Positions 1 through 9,015 of a DNA stretch of 64,000 bases are shown one piece after another. Source of the DNA: Cupriavidus pampae (GTDB lineage Bacteria; Pseudomonadota; Gammaproteobacteria; Burkholderiales; Burkholderiaceae); NCBI RefSeq assembly GCF_914271485.1, contig NZ_CAJZAG010000017.1, forward strand, positions 57,874 through 121,873, in the 5' to 3' direction. A model generated the notes under the pieces. That model made no database searches. It was not told the origin of the DNA and saw only the letters and a list, made by a program, of their open reading frames with translations. The position numbers were made by a program, and so were the translations under genes. Position 1 is the stretch's first letter, and every line of letters begins with the position of its first letter.

Positions 1-52
1 CCGGGCCTAATCTCGCGCCAGGCCCGAAATAAAATTTCCTCGTGACCGCCCC

Positions 53-1153
53 ATGACCAATCTCGCCGAGCAAACCACCATGACGGACCTCTTTGATAAC
101 CCGATGCAGCTGATGGGATTCGAGTTCGTCGAATTCGCGTCGCCGATGCCCAACGTGCTCGAGCCGCTGTTCGAGAAGATGGGCTTTACGCTGGTGGCGC
201 GACATCGGTCGAAGGACGTGCTGCTGTATCGTCAGGGCGACGTCAATTTCATCGTGAACCGCGAGCCGAACAGCCACGCCGCGTACTTCGCGGCCGAGCA
301 TGGTCCGAGCGCATGCGGCCTGGCATTCCGCGTCAAGGATTCGCACCGCGCCTATGCGCGCGCGCTGGAGCTCGGCGCGCAGCCGGTGGAGATCCCGACC
401 GGTCCGATGGAGTTGCGTCTGCCCGCAATCAAGGGCATCGGCGGCGCGCCGCTCTACCTGATCGACCGCTTCGAGGACGGCAAATCGATCTATGACATCG
501 ACTTCGAGTTTCTGGAAGGCGTGGAGCGTCGTCCCGAGGGCCATGGCCTGCGCGTGATCGACCACCTGACGCACAACGTCTACCGCGGCCGCATGACGTA
601 CTGGGCGAACTTCTACGAACGTCTGTTCAACTTCCGCGAAATCCGCTATTTCGACATTCAAGGCGAGTACACGGGCCTGACCTCGAAGGCGATGACCGCG
701 CCCGACGGCCGCATCCGCATTCCGCTCAACGAGGAGTCGTCGAAGGGCAGCGGCCAGATCGAGGAGTTCCTGATGGCCTTCAATGGCGAGGGCATCCAGC
801 ACATCGCGTTCCACACCGACAACCTGCTCGATGTCATCGACCGCCTGCAGCTGGCCGGCGTCGAGCTCATGACCGCGCCGAACGACTACTACTACGAGGC
901 GCTCGAGACGCGTCTGCCCGGCCATGGCCAGCCTGTGGACCAGTTGAAGGCGCGCGGCATCCTGCTGGACGGCACGACGGCCGACAACAAGCCGCGGCTG
1001 CTGCTGCAGATCTTCTCCAAGAGCGCGCTGGGGCCGGTGTTCTTCGAATTCATCCAGCGCCGCGGCGACGATGGCTTTGGCGAAGGCAATTTCAAGGCGC
1101 TGTTCGAGTCGCTCGAGCGCGACCAGATCGCGCGCGGCACCTTGAAAGTCTGA
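53..1153 (+). CDS. hppD: 4-hydroxyphenylpyruvate dioxygenase
   Basis: Cytoplasmic non-haem Fe(II) enzyme that converts 4-hydroxyphenylpyruvate to homogentisate in tyrosine catabolism. At 366 aa it has the bacterial family length, with two VOC-type halves. The expected iron ligands are visible: H171 in DHLTHN, H250 in GIQHIAFH and E332 in FFEFIQRR. Their spacing of 79 and 82 residues equals that of the Pseudomonas enzyme (H161/H240/E322). The C-terminal FGEGNF segment is also typical. Codon 1 lacks a clear ribosome binding site, and an in-frame ATG at 80 is an alternative start. The next gene, tyrB, makes its substrate. A hairpin at 1215-1250 separates the two. Confidence 0.96.
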   Translation: MTNLAEQTTMTDLFDNPMQLMGFEFVEFASPMPNVLEPLFEKMGFTLVARHRSKDVLLYRQGDVNFIVNREPNSHAAYFAAEHGPSACGLAFRVKDSHRAYARALELGAQPVEIPTGPMELRLPAIKGIGGAPLYLIDRFEDGKSIYDIDFEFLEGVERRPEGHGLRVIDHLTHNVYRGRMTYWANFYERLFNFREIRYFDIQGEYTGLTSKAMTAPDGRIRIPLNEESSKGSGQIEEFLMAFNGEGIQHIAFHTDNLLDVIDRLQLAGVELMTAPNDYYYEALETRLPGHGQPVDQLKARGILLDGTTADNKPRLLLQIFSKSALGPVFFEFIQRRGDDGFGEGNFKALFESLERDQIARGTLKV

Positions 1154-1214
1154 ACGATTTTCGGACGTTGGCACGATCGAGACGGCGAGCGTGCCGGCAT
1201 TCGGAGTCAGGCGG

Positions 1215-1250
1215 GGCCCGCGAGACCGGGTAATTCCGGCCTCGCGGGCC
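1215..1250 (+). terminator. Hairpin between hppD and tyrB
   Basis: A perfect 10-bp stem GGCCCGCGAG/CTCGCGGGCC (1215-1224 with 1241-1250) contains an inner 4-bp CCGG/CCGG stem. Only a weak T-run follows (GTTCTTGG), so it could be an attenuating terminator or a structure that stabilises the hppD mRNA. Confidence 0.6.
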
Positions 1251-1299
1251 GTTCTTGGCGTAAGCTAACGGTTTTTGGCGCTTTCCGGTTACCCATCCC

Positions 1300-2496
1300 A
1301 TGTTCGAACATATCGAAGCCTTTCCGGGCGATCCCATCCTCTCGCTCAACGAAGACTTTCAGCAAGACCCGCGCACCAACAAGGTCAACCTGAGCATCGG
1401 CATCTACTTCGATGACAACGGCCGCCTGCCCGTCATGAAGTCAGTCGCCGAGGCGGAAGCCGCGCTGCTGGCGGACATGGGCCCGCGCTCGTATCTGCCG
1501 ATGTCAGGCCTGGTTGCCTACCGTCAGGCTGTGCAGGCGCTGGTGTTCGGCGAGAACAGCCCCGCCCGCGTGGAAGGCCGCATCGCCACGCTGCAAACGC
1601 TCGGTGGCTCTGGCGCGCTGCGCGTGGGCGCGGACTTCCTCAAGCGCTCCTTCCCCAATACCGAACTGTGGCTCAGCGATCCCAGCTGGGAGAACCACCG
1701 CGTGGTGTTCGAGCGCGCCGGCTTTACCGTCAACAGCTATCCGTACTACGACGCGGCCACTGGCGGCCTGAAGTTCGACGAGATGCTCGCGGCGATCAAG
1801 CAGATTCCGCAGGGCGGCATCGTGCTGCTGCATGCGTGCTGCCACAACCCGACCGGCGTAGATCTGAACAAGGAACAGTGGCTGCAGGTCATCGACGTGG
1901 TCAAGCAGCGCAAGCTGCTGCCGTTTGTCGATATGGCCTACCAGGGCTTCGGCACCGACCTCGATGACGATGCGTTCGTCGTGCGCGAACTCGCGCGCCA
2001 GGGCGTGTCCGCACTGGTCGCCAATTCGTTCTCGAAGAACTTCTCGCTGTATGGCGAACGCGTCGGTGGCCTGAGCGTGATCTGCCAGAGCGCCGACGAG
2101 GCCAGCCGCGTGCTGGGCCAGTTGACCGGTGCCGTGCGCGCCAACTACAGCAACCCGCCGACGCATGGCGCGCGCGTGGTGGCTCGCGTGCTGACCTCGC
2201 CCGAACTGCGTGCCGACTGGCAAAAGGAACTGGCCTCGATGTGCGATCGCATCGCACGCATGCGTCAGGCGATTCACGATCAGCTGCGCGCGCACGTGAC
2301 TGGCGAAAAGCTGTCGCGCTACATCACGCAGCGCGGCATGTTCACGTACACCGGGCTGACGGCCGATCAGGTCGATCGCCTCAAGAACGAACACGGCGTT
2401 TATCTGCTGCGCTCGGGCCGCATGTGCGTGGCGGGCCTCAACGAACGCAACGTTGGCGTGGTCGCCAATGCGATCGGGCAAGTATTGAAGGGTTGA
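1300..2496 (+). CDS. tyrB: Aromatic amino acid aminotransferase
   Basis: PLP-dependent class I aminotransferase (398 aa) of the aspartate/aromatic family. It probably interconverts tyrosine or phenylalanine with the 2-oxo acids, using 2-oxoglutarate. The PLP lysine is K246 in NSFSKNFSLYGERVG. The substrate-binding CHNPTG motif lies near residue 181, and DMAYQGFG near 211 carries the pyridoxal-contacting Asp/Tyr. Full length. It follows hppD on the same strand: TyrB would supply 4-hydroxyphenylpyruvate and HppD would consume it. Aspartate aminotransferase activity is the main alternative within the same subfamily. Confidence 0.93.
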   Translation: MFEHIEAFPGDPILSLNEDFQQDPRTNKVNLSIGIYFDDNGRLPVMKSVAEAEAALLADMGPRSYLPMSGLVAYRQAVQALVFGENSPARVEGRIATLQTLGGSGALRVGADFLKRSFPNTELWLSDPSWENHRVVFERAGFTVNSYPYYDAATGGLKFDEMLAAIKQIPQGGIVLLHACCHNPTGVDLNKEQWLQVIDVVKQRKLLPFVDMAYQGFGTDLDDDAFVVRELARQGVSALVANSFSKNFSLYGERVGGLSVICQSADEASRVLGQLTGAVRANYSNPPTHGARVVARVLTSPELRADWQKELASMCDRIARMRQAIHDQLRAHVTGEKLSRYITQRGMFTYTGLTADQVDRLKNEHGVYLLRSGRMCVAGLNERNVGVVANAIGQVLKG

Positions 2497-2628
2497 TCAC
2501 CTTTAGTCACCCTATGGTCACCCTATGGCCGAGGGGAGCTTCATTCGCTGAATTTCCCCTCGCCAGCAAGTCCGTGCGGAACGGTTTACCATCTCGGCCA
2601 TTCCTTTTCGCATCCGCACGGAGTTTTC

Positions 2629-3336
2629 ATGGCATCAGACCTGGCCTCGCATCCGATTTCCGGCAAGTGGCCCGCCTCGCATCCTGACCGACTGCAGCTT
2701 TACTCGCTGCCAACGCCCAACGGCATCAAGGTGTCGCTGATGCTCGAGGAGACCGGTCTCCCGTACGAACCGCACGCGGTGCGCTTCGACAGCAACGACC
2801 AGCTCACGCCCGAGTTCATCGCGCTCAATCCCAACAACAAGATCCCGGCAATCATCGATCCCGATGGCCCCGGCGGCAAGCCGCTCGCGCTGTTTGAATC
2901 GGGCGCGATCCTGATCTATCTGGCCGAGAAGACCGGCAAGTTCATGTCGGCGGACCCCGCCACGCGCTACGAAACCATCCAGTGGGTGATGTTCCAGATG
3001 GGCGGCATCGGCCCGATGTTTGGGCAGCTCGGCTTCTTCCACAAGTTCGCGGGCAAGGACTACGAAGACAAGCGTCCGCGCGACCGCTATGCAGCGGAGT
3101 CGCGCCGACTGCTGAACGTGCTGAACGAACGCCTCAAGGGTCGCGCGTGGATCATGGGCGACGACTACACGATCGCCGATATCGCAACGTTCCCCTGGGT
3201 GCGCAATCTGTTGGGCTTCTATGAGGCTGGCGATATCGTCGGCATCAAGGACTTCCCCGAAGTCTCGCGCGTGCTGGAAGCGTTCGTGGCACGTCCAACG
3301 GTACAACGCGCAGTGAATATTCCGCGCCGCGATTGA
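2629..3336 (+). CDS. Glutathione S-transferase family protein (YfcG/YghU-like)
   Basis: A 235-aa cytoplasmic GST. The N-terminal thioredoxin-like domain starts near residue 22 (LQLYSLPTPNGIKVSLMLEE) and has the NPNNKIPAI cis-proline motif and the FESGAILIYLAEK glutathione-binding motif. The C-terminal helical domain has GDDYTIADIATFPWV. The TPNG segment in place of a classical Tyr/Ser/Cys site resembles the disulfide-bond reductase subgroup (YfcG/YghU). A ribosome binding site CGGAG precedes the ATG. The substrate is unknown, and no partner gene is adjacent. Confidence 0.9.
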   Translation: MASDLASHPISGKWPASHPDRLQLYSLPTPNGIKVSLMLEETGLPYEPHAVRFDSNDQLTPEFIALNPNNKIPAIIDPDGPGGKPLALFESGAILIYLAEKTGKFMSADPATRYETIQWVMFQMGGIGPMFGQLGFFHKFAGKDYEDKRPRDRYAAESRRLLNVLNERLKGRAWIMGDDYTIADIATFPWVRNLLGFYEAGDIVGIKDFPEVSRVLEAFVARPTVQRAVNIPRRD

Positions 3337-3453
3337 GTCGTTTATTCAGCCACCTGCCCCGCCTCGATCCTGGCGATCTTGGTTAGAATCAAAACAAGGC
3401 CAAACCATCAACCGGCTTTCTGATCCTTTCACGCACAGCGCCGAGGGACGTTC

Positions 3454-4095
3454 ATGACAAAAGTCAAAGTTGCCGGGTTCGGCGTCTCGTTTGATGGCTT
3501 CGGTGCGGGCACCGCTCAAAGCCTGGAGCATCCGCTTGGTGTGCGAGGCGAGGAGCTCTTTCAATGGTTTTTCCCCACGCGGACTTTTCTTCAGATGCTG
3601 GGAAAAGAGGGAGGCGAAACGGGCGTTGATGACCGTTTCGCCCGGCGCGCCATGGAAGGTTTTGGTGCCTTCATCCTCGGCCGCAACATGTTCGGGCCTA
3701 TTCGCGGCGAATGGCCGGATGATCAGTGGAAAGGCTGGTGGGGTGACACGCCGCCCTATCACGCGCCAACCTTCGTACTCACACATCATCCAAGGCCATC
3801 AATCGAGATGCTAGGCGGAACGACATTTCATTTTGTTTCCGATGGCATCGAGGCCGCGCTCGAAAAGGCGCGCGAAGCGGCGAGCGGCAAGGACGTCAAG
3901 ATCGGCGGCGGTGTCGAGACCGTGAAGCAATACGTTCAGGCCGGCTACGTCGATGAGATTCACCTCGCCGTTGCTCCCATTGCGCTTGGGCAAGGCGAAG
4001 CGCTCTTCAGCGGCCTGGATCTCCGCGCGCTGGGATATCGGACAGTCGAGCACGTAACGACGGATCGAGCCACGCATATTGTTCTCGCGAAATAG
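3454..4095 (+). CDS. Dihydrofolate reductase / RibD C-terminal family protein
   Basis: A 213-aa protein of the RibD_C superfamily, a NADPH-binding Rossmann-like reductase fold that includes many stand-alone proteins of unknown substrate. Support: FILGRNMFGPIRGEWPDD (the family's GRxTy element), YHAPTFVLTHH, then a C-terminal IGGGVETVKQYVQAGYVDEIHLAVAP segment in which GGG binds the nucleotide. A GAGGGA ribosome binding site precedes the ATG. True folate reductase activity is unlikely. No pathway is suggested by the neighbours. Confidence 0.9.
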   Translation: MTKVKVAGFGVSFDGFGAGTAQSLEHPLGVRGEELFQWFFPTRTFLQMLGKEGGETGVDDRFARRAMEGFGAFILGRNMFGPIRGEWPDDQWKGWWGDTPPYHAPTFVLTHHPRPSIEMLGGTTFHFVSDGIEAALEKAREAASGKDVKIGGGVETVKQYVQAGYVDEIHLAVAPIALGQGEALFSGLDLRALGYRTVEHVTTDRATHIVLAK

Positions 4096-4118
4096 CATTC
4101 GCGGTCAGATAAGGAGGC

Positions 4119-4667
4119 ATGATGTCCAACGTTTTCCGGCAAGTTTGCAAAGCAAATCTCACTGTCCTCTGCATCGCGGGCCTGCTCGCTTCCTGTGCCT
4201 CAACGAGGGTAGCGGCTCCGCCCGAATTGCAGCCCGCCGACGCGCGTGGAACGATCGCGGTGATGCACGCGTCGGGTGTACAGATTTACCAATGCAAGCG
4301 CGCGAGCGACGGTCGGTTGTTATGGACCTTCCTCGCCCCGGAAGCAACGCTCAAAGATGACTTCGGGCAAATCATCGTCAAGCACTACGCTGGGCCGACA
4401 TGGGAAGCGCCCGATGGCAGCAAGGTGACCGGCAAGGTGTTGAAGCAGGCGCCGAACACACAAAACGCGCAAAACGCGCAGGAGCCGGACAGCATTCCGC
4501 TCTTGCTGCTGCAGGCAACGAGCACCGGCGGACCCGGTCTGCTTTCAAACACGCGTTACGTGCAGCGGCTGAATACCCAGGGTGGTCAGGCTCTCCCTCA
4601 GGCCTGCACACAGGAGGGACTGGAGAATCGCATGCCGTATCGGGCGGACTACGTTTTTCTGGAATAG
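4119..4667 (+). CDS. DUF3455 domain lipoprotein
   Basis: A 182-aa exported lipoprotein. A basic N-terminus, a hydrophobic stretch and the lipobox L-A-S-C (cysteine near residue 27) predict lipid anchoring. The mature part has the DUF3455 pattern: a GVQIYQCK start, a LLWTFLAPEA segment, HYAGPTWEAPDGSKV, and a late cysteine in LPQACTQEG, which may pair with the cysteine of YQCK. Two adjacent ATGs (4119, 4122) follow AAGGAGGC at 4111, and the second has the better spacing. Function unknown; the family is common in soil proteobacteria. Confidence 0.85.
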   Translation: MMSNVFRQVCKANLTVLCIAGLLASCASTRVAAPPELQPADARGTIAVMHASGVQIYQCKRASDGRLLWTFLAPEATLKDDFGQIIVKHYAGPTWEAPDGSKVTGKVLKQAPNTQNAQNAQEPDSIPLLLLQATSTGGPGLLSNTRYVQRLNTQGGQALPQACTQEGLENRMPYRADYVFLE

Positions 4668-4669
4668 CC

Positions 4670-4891
4670 ATGCTTCCCGACAGCGACACTCTGCTACTCC
4701 TCGTTTCCCGCGAGATGCCATATGGCAAACATAAGGGGACATTGATCGCCGATCTTCCGGGCAACTATCTGAACTGGTTTGCCCGGGAAGGCTTTCCCCC
4801 AGGCGAGATTGGCCGCCTGCTTGCCCTCATGCACGAACTCGATCACAACGGACTTGGGCATCTGCTGACGCCGCTGCGCAAGCGGCGATAG
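4670..4891 (+). CDS. DUF3820 family small protein
   Basis: A 73-aa protein that starts 2 bp after the preceding stop, so it is probably translationally coupled. It carries the family signature MPYGKHKGTLIADLP followed by YLNWFAREGFPPGEIG, as in the short DUF3820 proteins. These are proposed to be virulence or quorum-linked factors but are not mechanistically characterised. The C-terminus is basic (LRKRR). Confidence 0.8.
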   Translation: MLPDSDTLLLLVSREMPYGKHKGTLIADLPGNYLNWFAREGFPPGEIGRLLALMHELDHNGLGHLLTPLRKRR

Positions 4892-4955
4892 GACATTCGC
4901 ACGACTGCTGATATATTACATATCTGGTTGAACTGACTGAGGAAGTACAGCCGAT

Positions 4956-5909
4956 ATGACAACTACGATCGTCTACACCCACACCGCCTGCCTCGAGCAC
5001 CGCCCCGGACCGCACCACCCAGAGTCGCCCGAACGACTGACTGCCGTCGTGGAGGCATTGCGAACGCCGGAGTTCGCTTCGCTGGAATGGCGCGATGCGC
5101 CGATGGGCACCGTCGAGCAGGTGCAGCTGATCCACGATGCGGACTATATCGACGAGATCGCACAGGGCGCGCCCACCAAGGGCTACGTAGCACTGGACGC
5201 GGGCGATACGATCATGTCGCCGGGCTCATGGGAAGCCGTCATGCGCTGCGTCGGCGCGGCTTGTGCGGGTGTCGATGCGGTGATGGACGGCCACGCGCGC
5301 AACGTGTTCTGCGCGACACGGCCATGCGGCCATCACGCGGAACCGGCGAAGGCGATGGGCTTTTGCATTTTTAACCAAGCCGCAATCGCGGCAGCCTACG
5401 CGTATGAAGTCCACAAGCTCGAGCGCGTCGCTGTGGTCGATTTCGACGTGCATCACGGCAATGGCACTCAGGAAGCGTTCTTCAACCGTCCCGAGTTGTT
5501 CTACGCCTCTAGCCACCAGTCGCCCTTCTATCCCGGTACGGGCGCGCGTTCCGAGACAGGGGTGAACCACAATATCGTCAACGTGCCGTTGCCTCGCGGC
5601 TGTGACTCGGCGCAGTTCCGTGCTGCGATTTCTGCTCAGATACTTCCCGCATTAAGGGCCTTCGCTCCGGAGATCCTTATTCTCTCCACTGGATTCGACG
5701 CGCATCGCTCGGATCCCCTCGCTGGCATGAACCTGGAGGACAGCGACTTCCAGTGGATCACCGAGGAACTGATGCAGATTGCCGACGAGACGTGCGACGG
5801 CCGCATCGTGTCGATTCTGGAGGGTGGCTATAGCCTCAACGCATTGGCCACGAGTACCGTGGCGCATGTCAGTGCGCTGATGCAGGCCGAGGGGTCGTCT
5901 CCCGCCTGA
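4956..5909 (+). CDS. Histone deacetylase-like zinc hydrolase
   Basis: A 317-aa member of the arginase/deacetylase superfamily (class II HDAC-like, acetylpolyamine amidohydrolase or AcuC group). Zn-binding and catalytic elements are intact: the RPPGHHAE-like segment appears as TRPCGHHAEPAKAMGFCIFN; VVDFDVHHGNGTQEAF supplies the Asp-x-His ligands; LSTGFDAHRSDPLAGM supplies the third Asp; and EGGYSLNALA closes the site. The start HRPGPHHPESPERL is typical. Likely removes acetyl groups from small amines or protein lysines. Substrate not inferable. Confidence 0.93.
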   Translation: MTTTIVYTHTACLEHRPGPHHPESPERLTAVVEALRTPEFASLEWRDAPMGTVEQVQLIHDADYIDEIAQGAPTKGYVALDAGDTIMSPGSWEAVMRCVGAACAGVDAVMDGHARNVFCATRPCGHHAEPAKAMGFCIFNQAAIAAAYAYEVHKLERVAVVDFDVHHGNGTQEAFFNRPELFYASSHQSPFYPGTGARSETGVNHNIVNVPLPRGCDSAQFRAAISAQILPALRAFAPEILILSTGFDAHRSDPLAGMNLEDSDFQWITEELMQIADETCDGRIVSILEGGYSLNALATSTVAHVSALMQAEGSSPA

Positions 5910-5929
5910 CGCGACGTGCAGTGGGCCAC

Positions 5930-6313
5930 TTACTTTTTTGGAAGTAGCGATCGCCGGCCGCGACTGCGCGGCTTGGCTTCGACGCCAATACGCGGATCGC
6001 GCTGGAGAACCAGAGCGACGGCGGCCGCGGCAGTGTCCTCGAACGCGGGGTCGTCTTGCGAGACGTATAGCCACTTGCCGAGCACAGGGTGAGGACGTAA
6101 CGCGGGCAATTCCTCGACGAGACTCGCATGCTGGTCCCGCGCGGTGCATACCAACAGCCCATTCCACGGCGCGTCGCGATCCGCGGCAACCAGGGATAAG
6201 CGGCCGTCGATATACGCGGCATCGCAGCCGAACATCTGCTTTCGGATATAAGTTTGATCCTGATCGAACGCTTCGAAGAGCCAGAGGAGCGAGTTGCGAA
6301 CGGTGGATGGCAT
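5930..6313 (-). CDS. TfoX N-terminal-like domain protein
   Basis: A 127-aa protein on the minus strand, converging on the HDAC-like gene. The pattern RKQMFGCDAAYIDGRLSLVA, then VLGKWLYVS and alternating hydrophobic strands, resembles the TfoX/Sxy N-terminal domain (RRMFGG...YLDG), which occurs in many stand-alone proteins. The C-terminus is basic (RSRGRRSLLPKK). The ATG at 6313 is preferred over an upstream TTG. Function unknown. The match rests on motif resemblance only. Confidence 0.55.
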   Translation of the reverse strand: MPSTVRNSLLWLFEAFDQDQTYIRKQMFGCDAAYIDGRLSLVAADRDAPWNGLLVCTARDQHASLVEELPALRPHPVLGKWLYVSQDDPAFEDTAAAAVALVLQRDPRIGVEAKPRSRGRRSLLPKK

Positions 6314-6375
6314 CGCGCTTGAATGAATGAGCAATGCCCGCCATTCTGCTCCTTTGGCAGCAGCACCGCCCCGTC

Positions 6376-6753
6376 TTACGTCTCGCGCGTTAGCGCTTCT
6401 TTAAGCCTCGACGTGAGCGTTTCGTATTTCTGTTGCGAAGTATCTGCCAACGCCTCGTCGCGAGTGGACGGTGTGTCGTCATACGGCACCGGCTCCGCGA
6501 ACTGGCTCACGGTCAAGTCCCATTTCTTCCCGTCGATCAGATTGTAGAAGTGCGTGCCACCTGAGGTCCGAGTAGTAAGAATCTCCCCACCGAAATGATC
6601 CTGGACCACGAGCGAGGTGATGCTGCAATGATTCTGCGCTGGATTCGATGGCGACCAAACGCCTGCCGGGCTAGACGTGTCTCCGGCCCAAACGCGTGAA
6701 ATCGCTCTGTACAGGTCGAGCGGTGTCGCAAAGGTTCTCGATACAGAAGTCAT
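6376..6753 (-). CDS. YunG-like protein
   Basis: A 125-aa cytoplasmic protein of unknown function. It contains the conserved block of the Bacillus YunG family: VWAGDTSSPAG, then NPAQNHCSITSLVVQDHFGGEIL, then THFYNLIDGKKWDLTVSQF. The Cys, His and Asp residues in these blocks are the conserved ones. The ATG at 6753 has an AAAGAG ribosome binding site 9 bp upstream. An upstream extension is open but crosses the terminator hairpin, so it is not used here. Confidence 0.7.
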   Translation of the reverse strand: MTSVSRTFATPLDLYRAISRVWAGDTSSPAGVWSPSNPAQNHCSITSLVVQDHFGGEILTTRTSGGTHFYNLIDGKKWDLTVSQFAEPVPYDDTPSTRDEALADTSQQKYETLTSRLKEALTRET

Positions 6754-6814
6754 CTGATTTTGCTCTTTAGGTGAGCCGACGACCGATGGGACATCCAAAA
6801 ACAAAAGCCCCGTC

Positions 6815-6840
6815 GTCGCCGGCGGGGCTTCGAAGCGCAT
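6815..6840 (-). terminator. Rho-independent terminator (minus strand)
   Basis: An 8-bp stem AAGCCCCG/CGGGGCTT (6815-6822 with 6833-6840) is followed on the minus strand by TTTGTTTTT. It would end transcription coming from the lipoprotein gene at 7278-8366, before the YunG-like gene begins. Confidence 0.75.
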
Positions 6841-7049
6841 GTCGCTTCAATTCCTAGCGTATGCACGTCCCCAGCGGCAGTCCCGAGTGGGAATGCCAAT
6901 GAAGATGAGTCGCGATGGCGAAGGACGTGTGGGCTTGCACGACAGGAAGTCTGCCTTCAACTTTACAACTCGTCAACGAGTGTCTTGTTGCGCCTGGTCG
7001 CTTCGCCTGGGCCGCTTTCGAGCAGAGCTGCTTTGCCGAACAGGGTTGA

Positions 7050-7277
7050 TCAGTGCTGCCCGGCGCAGGTCGAGATATGGCGCCAGGTGGAAGGGGCGGT
7101 ACGACGCAATACCGCATCGTCAGGAATCCAGTTGTCCGTCTCTAAGGGCTTCGTCACATGCCACACTAATGTGTTGTTCTTCCGGGTCAACATCGCGCGA
7201 CCCGCCCCGCTTTCGCGTCCGCTGCGAAATTCCACCTGGGCATCGTTCTCTTGCAACAGCGGGCACGACCACGATTC
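7050..7277 (-). pseudogene. In-frame coding remnant downstream of the lipoprotein stop
   Basis: Directly after the lipoprotein TGA (7278-7280) the same frame stays open for 75 codons. It reads like real protein (QVEFRSGRESGAGRAM, then LVWHVTKPLETDNWIPDDAV) and only a non-ATG start (TTG at 7256) is available. It may be the end of a decayed neighbouring gene or a small unrecognised protein. The rest of the interval 6841-7049 holds no supported gene; its open frames are proline- and histidine-rich and lack starts with ribosome binding sites. Confidence 0.35.
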
Positions 7278-8366
7278 TCACGGATCAAATGAATATCCGT
7301 CTGGTAAATGCTTGAACGTCTTCTTCAGATCAAACGTCATGGCGCATTCCCTTGTTCCCGCATAGAGGCGGTTGTCCGTCGTATCGTCCTCCCATTGCAC
7401 CTGGTATCGCCAGTACTCTGGGACGTTGAAAGGTGGCTGGGAGGACTGATTGACGGACCTCTCGAGAGGTCGGGCTACATCTTCAAGGGTGACGCACGCG
7501 TCTTTCGGAAGGACCGATATCTGTACCCACTGAGAGGGTTGCGCGCGAGAGAGAGGACGAATCGTGAAGTTTAGAACTGGACCAGTCCCCTCAGGTCTCC
7601 TGAAGTACGATGACCTTCGCTCGCGTTGGCTTTCATCGGAGAATTCATCCAGATGAATACTGAGAGCTTGTACCAAATCTTCCCGCGAGATCGGATGGTC
7701 TTGCTTGGCAAGCTTCTCGAGCCCTTGGGCCAGCACTGCTGCGACTTTGCTTGCAGGACTACCTGCCCCTGGGATAAGCCGCTTGCTTACTGTGAATGGG
7801 TTCCCACAATTCTTTCCGTCTGCTCGAAGGTTGCTCACCATCGTGGACGTAGCAACGCGGTAGTTATTTGCCCAGTGCTCGGGAATATCAAATATCGGCC
7901 GGTAGTACCACCGCTCGAACGTTAGACCGGCATCGCTCGATAGCTGATCTAAGTCCGCGCACATAGAGGCGTTTAGCCTGATCGAGACGAATTGTTCGCT
8001 CTGAACCGGTCTGCCAAGAATAATTTCACGGACAATAGAATCTGATTTTGCGCTTCGCCGCAGGCGTAGTATTCCTGGGCGGTCCATCGACCGCGGCTTC
8101 TCCAGCTCATAGTCCGCCAGGGAGAAATGGAGTTCTCTGGCGATGTCCTCGAGGGATAGGAAGTGCTGGAGCTTCGTCAGCCGGACGGCTCCGACGCCAA
8201 CCTGCTCCGTTGGCGACGGGGGCCGTTCCGCTGTGAGATTTGCCTGAGGCTTGGTGTTCGCACATCCTGCTAGACAAGCGGACAGCAACAAAGCCGGCAG
8301 CAAGCAGATCGATTTGACTTGCTTAGGCCTGCCCCGGTAACTCTGTCTAAAACCCGCCGATGGCAT
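7278..8366 (-). CDS. Lipoprotein with two tandem homologous domains
   Basis: A 362-aa envelope protein. The N-terminal signal (basic RPKQVK, then hydrophobic) ends in the lipobox L-A-G-C near residue 35. The mature part seems duplicated: a first unit with VSIRLNASMCADLDQL, then DIPEHWANNYRV and a late Cys (NCGNPF), and a second unit with VQISVLPKDACVTLED, then NVPEYWRYQVQW and a late Cys (TRECAMTF). Each unit so keeps a Cys pair suited to a disulfide. ATG 8366 follows AAGGAG. No family recognised. Base composition is lower in GC than the flanks, suggesting acquisition. Confidence 0.7.
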   Translation of the reverse strand: MPSAGFRQSYRGRPKQVKSICLLPALLLSACLAGCANTKPQANLTAERPPSPTEQVGVGAVRLTKLQHFLSLEDIARELHFSLADYELEKPRSMDRPGILRLRRSAKSDSIVREIILGRPVQSEQFVSIRLNASMCADLDQLSSDAGLTFERWYYRPIFDIPEHWANNYRVATSTMVSNLRADGKNCGNPFTVSKRLIPGAGSPASKVAAVLAQGLEKLAKQDHPISREDLVQALSIHLDEFSDESQRERRSSYFRRPEGTGPVLNFTIRPLSRAQPSQWVQISVLPKDACVTLEDVARPLERSVNQSSQPPFNVPEYWRYQVQWEDDTTDNRLYAGTRECAMTFDLKKTFKHLPDGYSFDP

Positions 8367-8548
8367 GTCCACTCCTTGTTACTCTGAGGTAACTGCCTTA
8401 CTTCGGGAAATCTATCAGCAAAGTTCCGGGTAGATGCCTGTTTTGAAGTTGGGTGTCTAAGCCGTACGACAGAAGTACCCAGCCCTCAAGAGGTAGCGGT
8501 TTTCCAGGGTGCGTCTGCGCGGACGCCGATCGCCCGTGTGGAATGAAT

Positions 8549-8839
8549 TCAGGTGGTCAAGAAGCGAGTGACTTCGGCCCAATTGTTGGAGGACAGGGCG
8601 ACGTCTTCGAAGTCGCCTGCTTCCTCGTCGTAGCGCGAGACGCAGAAGCGCTGGGTCCTGCCGGACTCGCGGTCTGCGTAGTTGGCGTAGTCGACATACA
8701 CCTTCAAGCCGCGCTCCTCGTTCTCGAACGACGGCGCTGCATCGATGTACTTCGATGTGTCGAAGTAACCTTCGGGCAGGGTCGGCAGAGTGGTGATGTC
8801 GTAGTCGGGAAATTCGCGACGCAGTCGTTCGAGGTTCAT
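8549..8839 (-). CDS. Small acidic protein of unknown function
   Basis: A 96-aa cytoplasmic protein rich in Asp and Glu, with no signal peptide or membrane segment. Alternating aromatic and charged residues (LKVYVDYANYADRES, then RFCVSRYDEEAGDF) suggest a small beta-rich fold. Not recognised. It is a monocistronic minus-strand gene divergent from the efflux operon at 9082. The interval 8373-8548 holds nothing identifiable. Confidence 0.55.
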   Translation of the reverse strand: MNLERLRREFPDYDITTLPTLPEGYFDTSKYIDAAPSFENEERGLKVYVDYANYADRESGRTQRFCVSRYDEEAGDFEDVALSSNNWAEVTRFLTT

Positions 8840-9015
8840 AAAGAAAGCATGTTGGGGCTAGGAGGCCCGACATTTTACGCTGTTCTGTATCGGCCGCCTA
8901 TTTGCCTCAGATGCGCCAATAAGACGTATGCATGATCGCCTCAATCCTGAGGATTCTTTTCTGTTGCTCGGTCTTCGACAACAATCAGCGTGCATGTGCG
9001 GTATCCCCCGCTTAA

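Noticed and set aside
1504..2481. 325-codon minus-strand frame
   Set aside because: Antisense to tyrB; no recognisable features.
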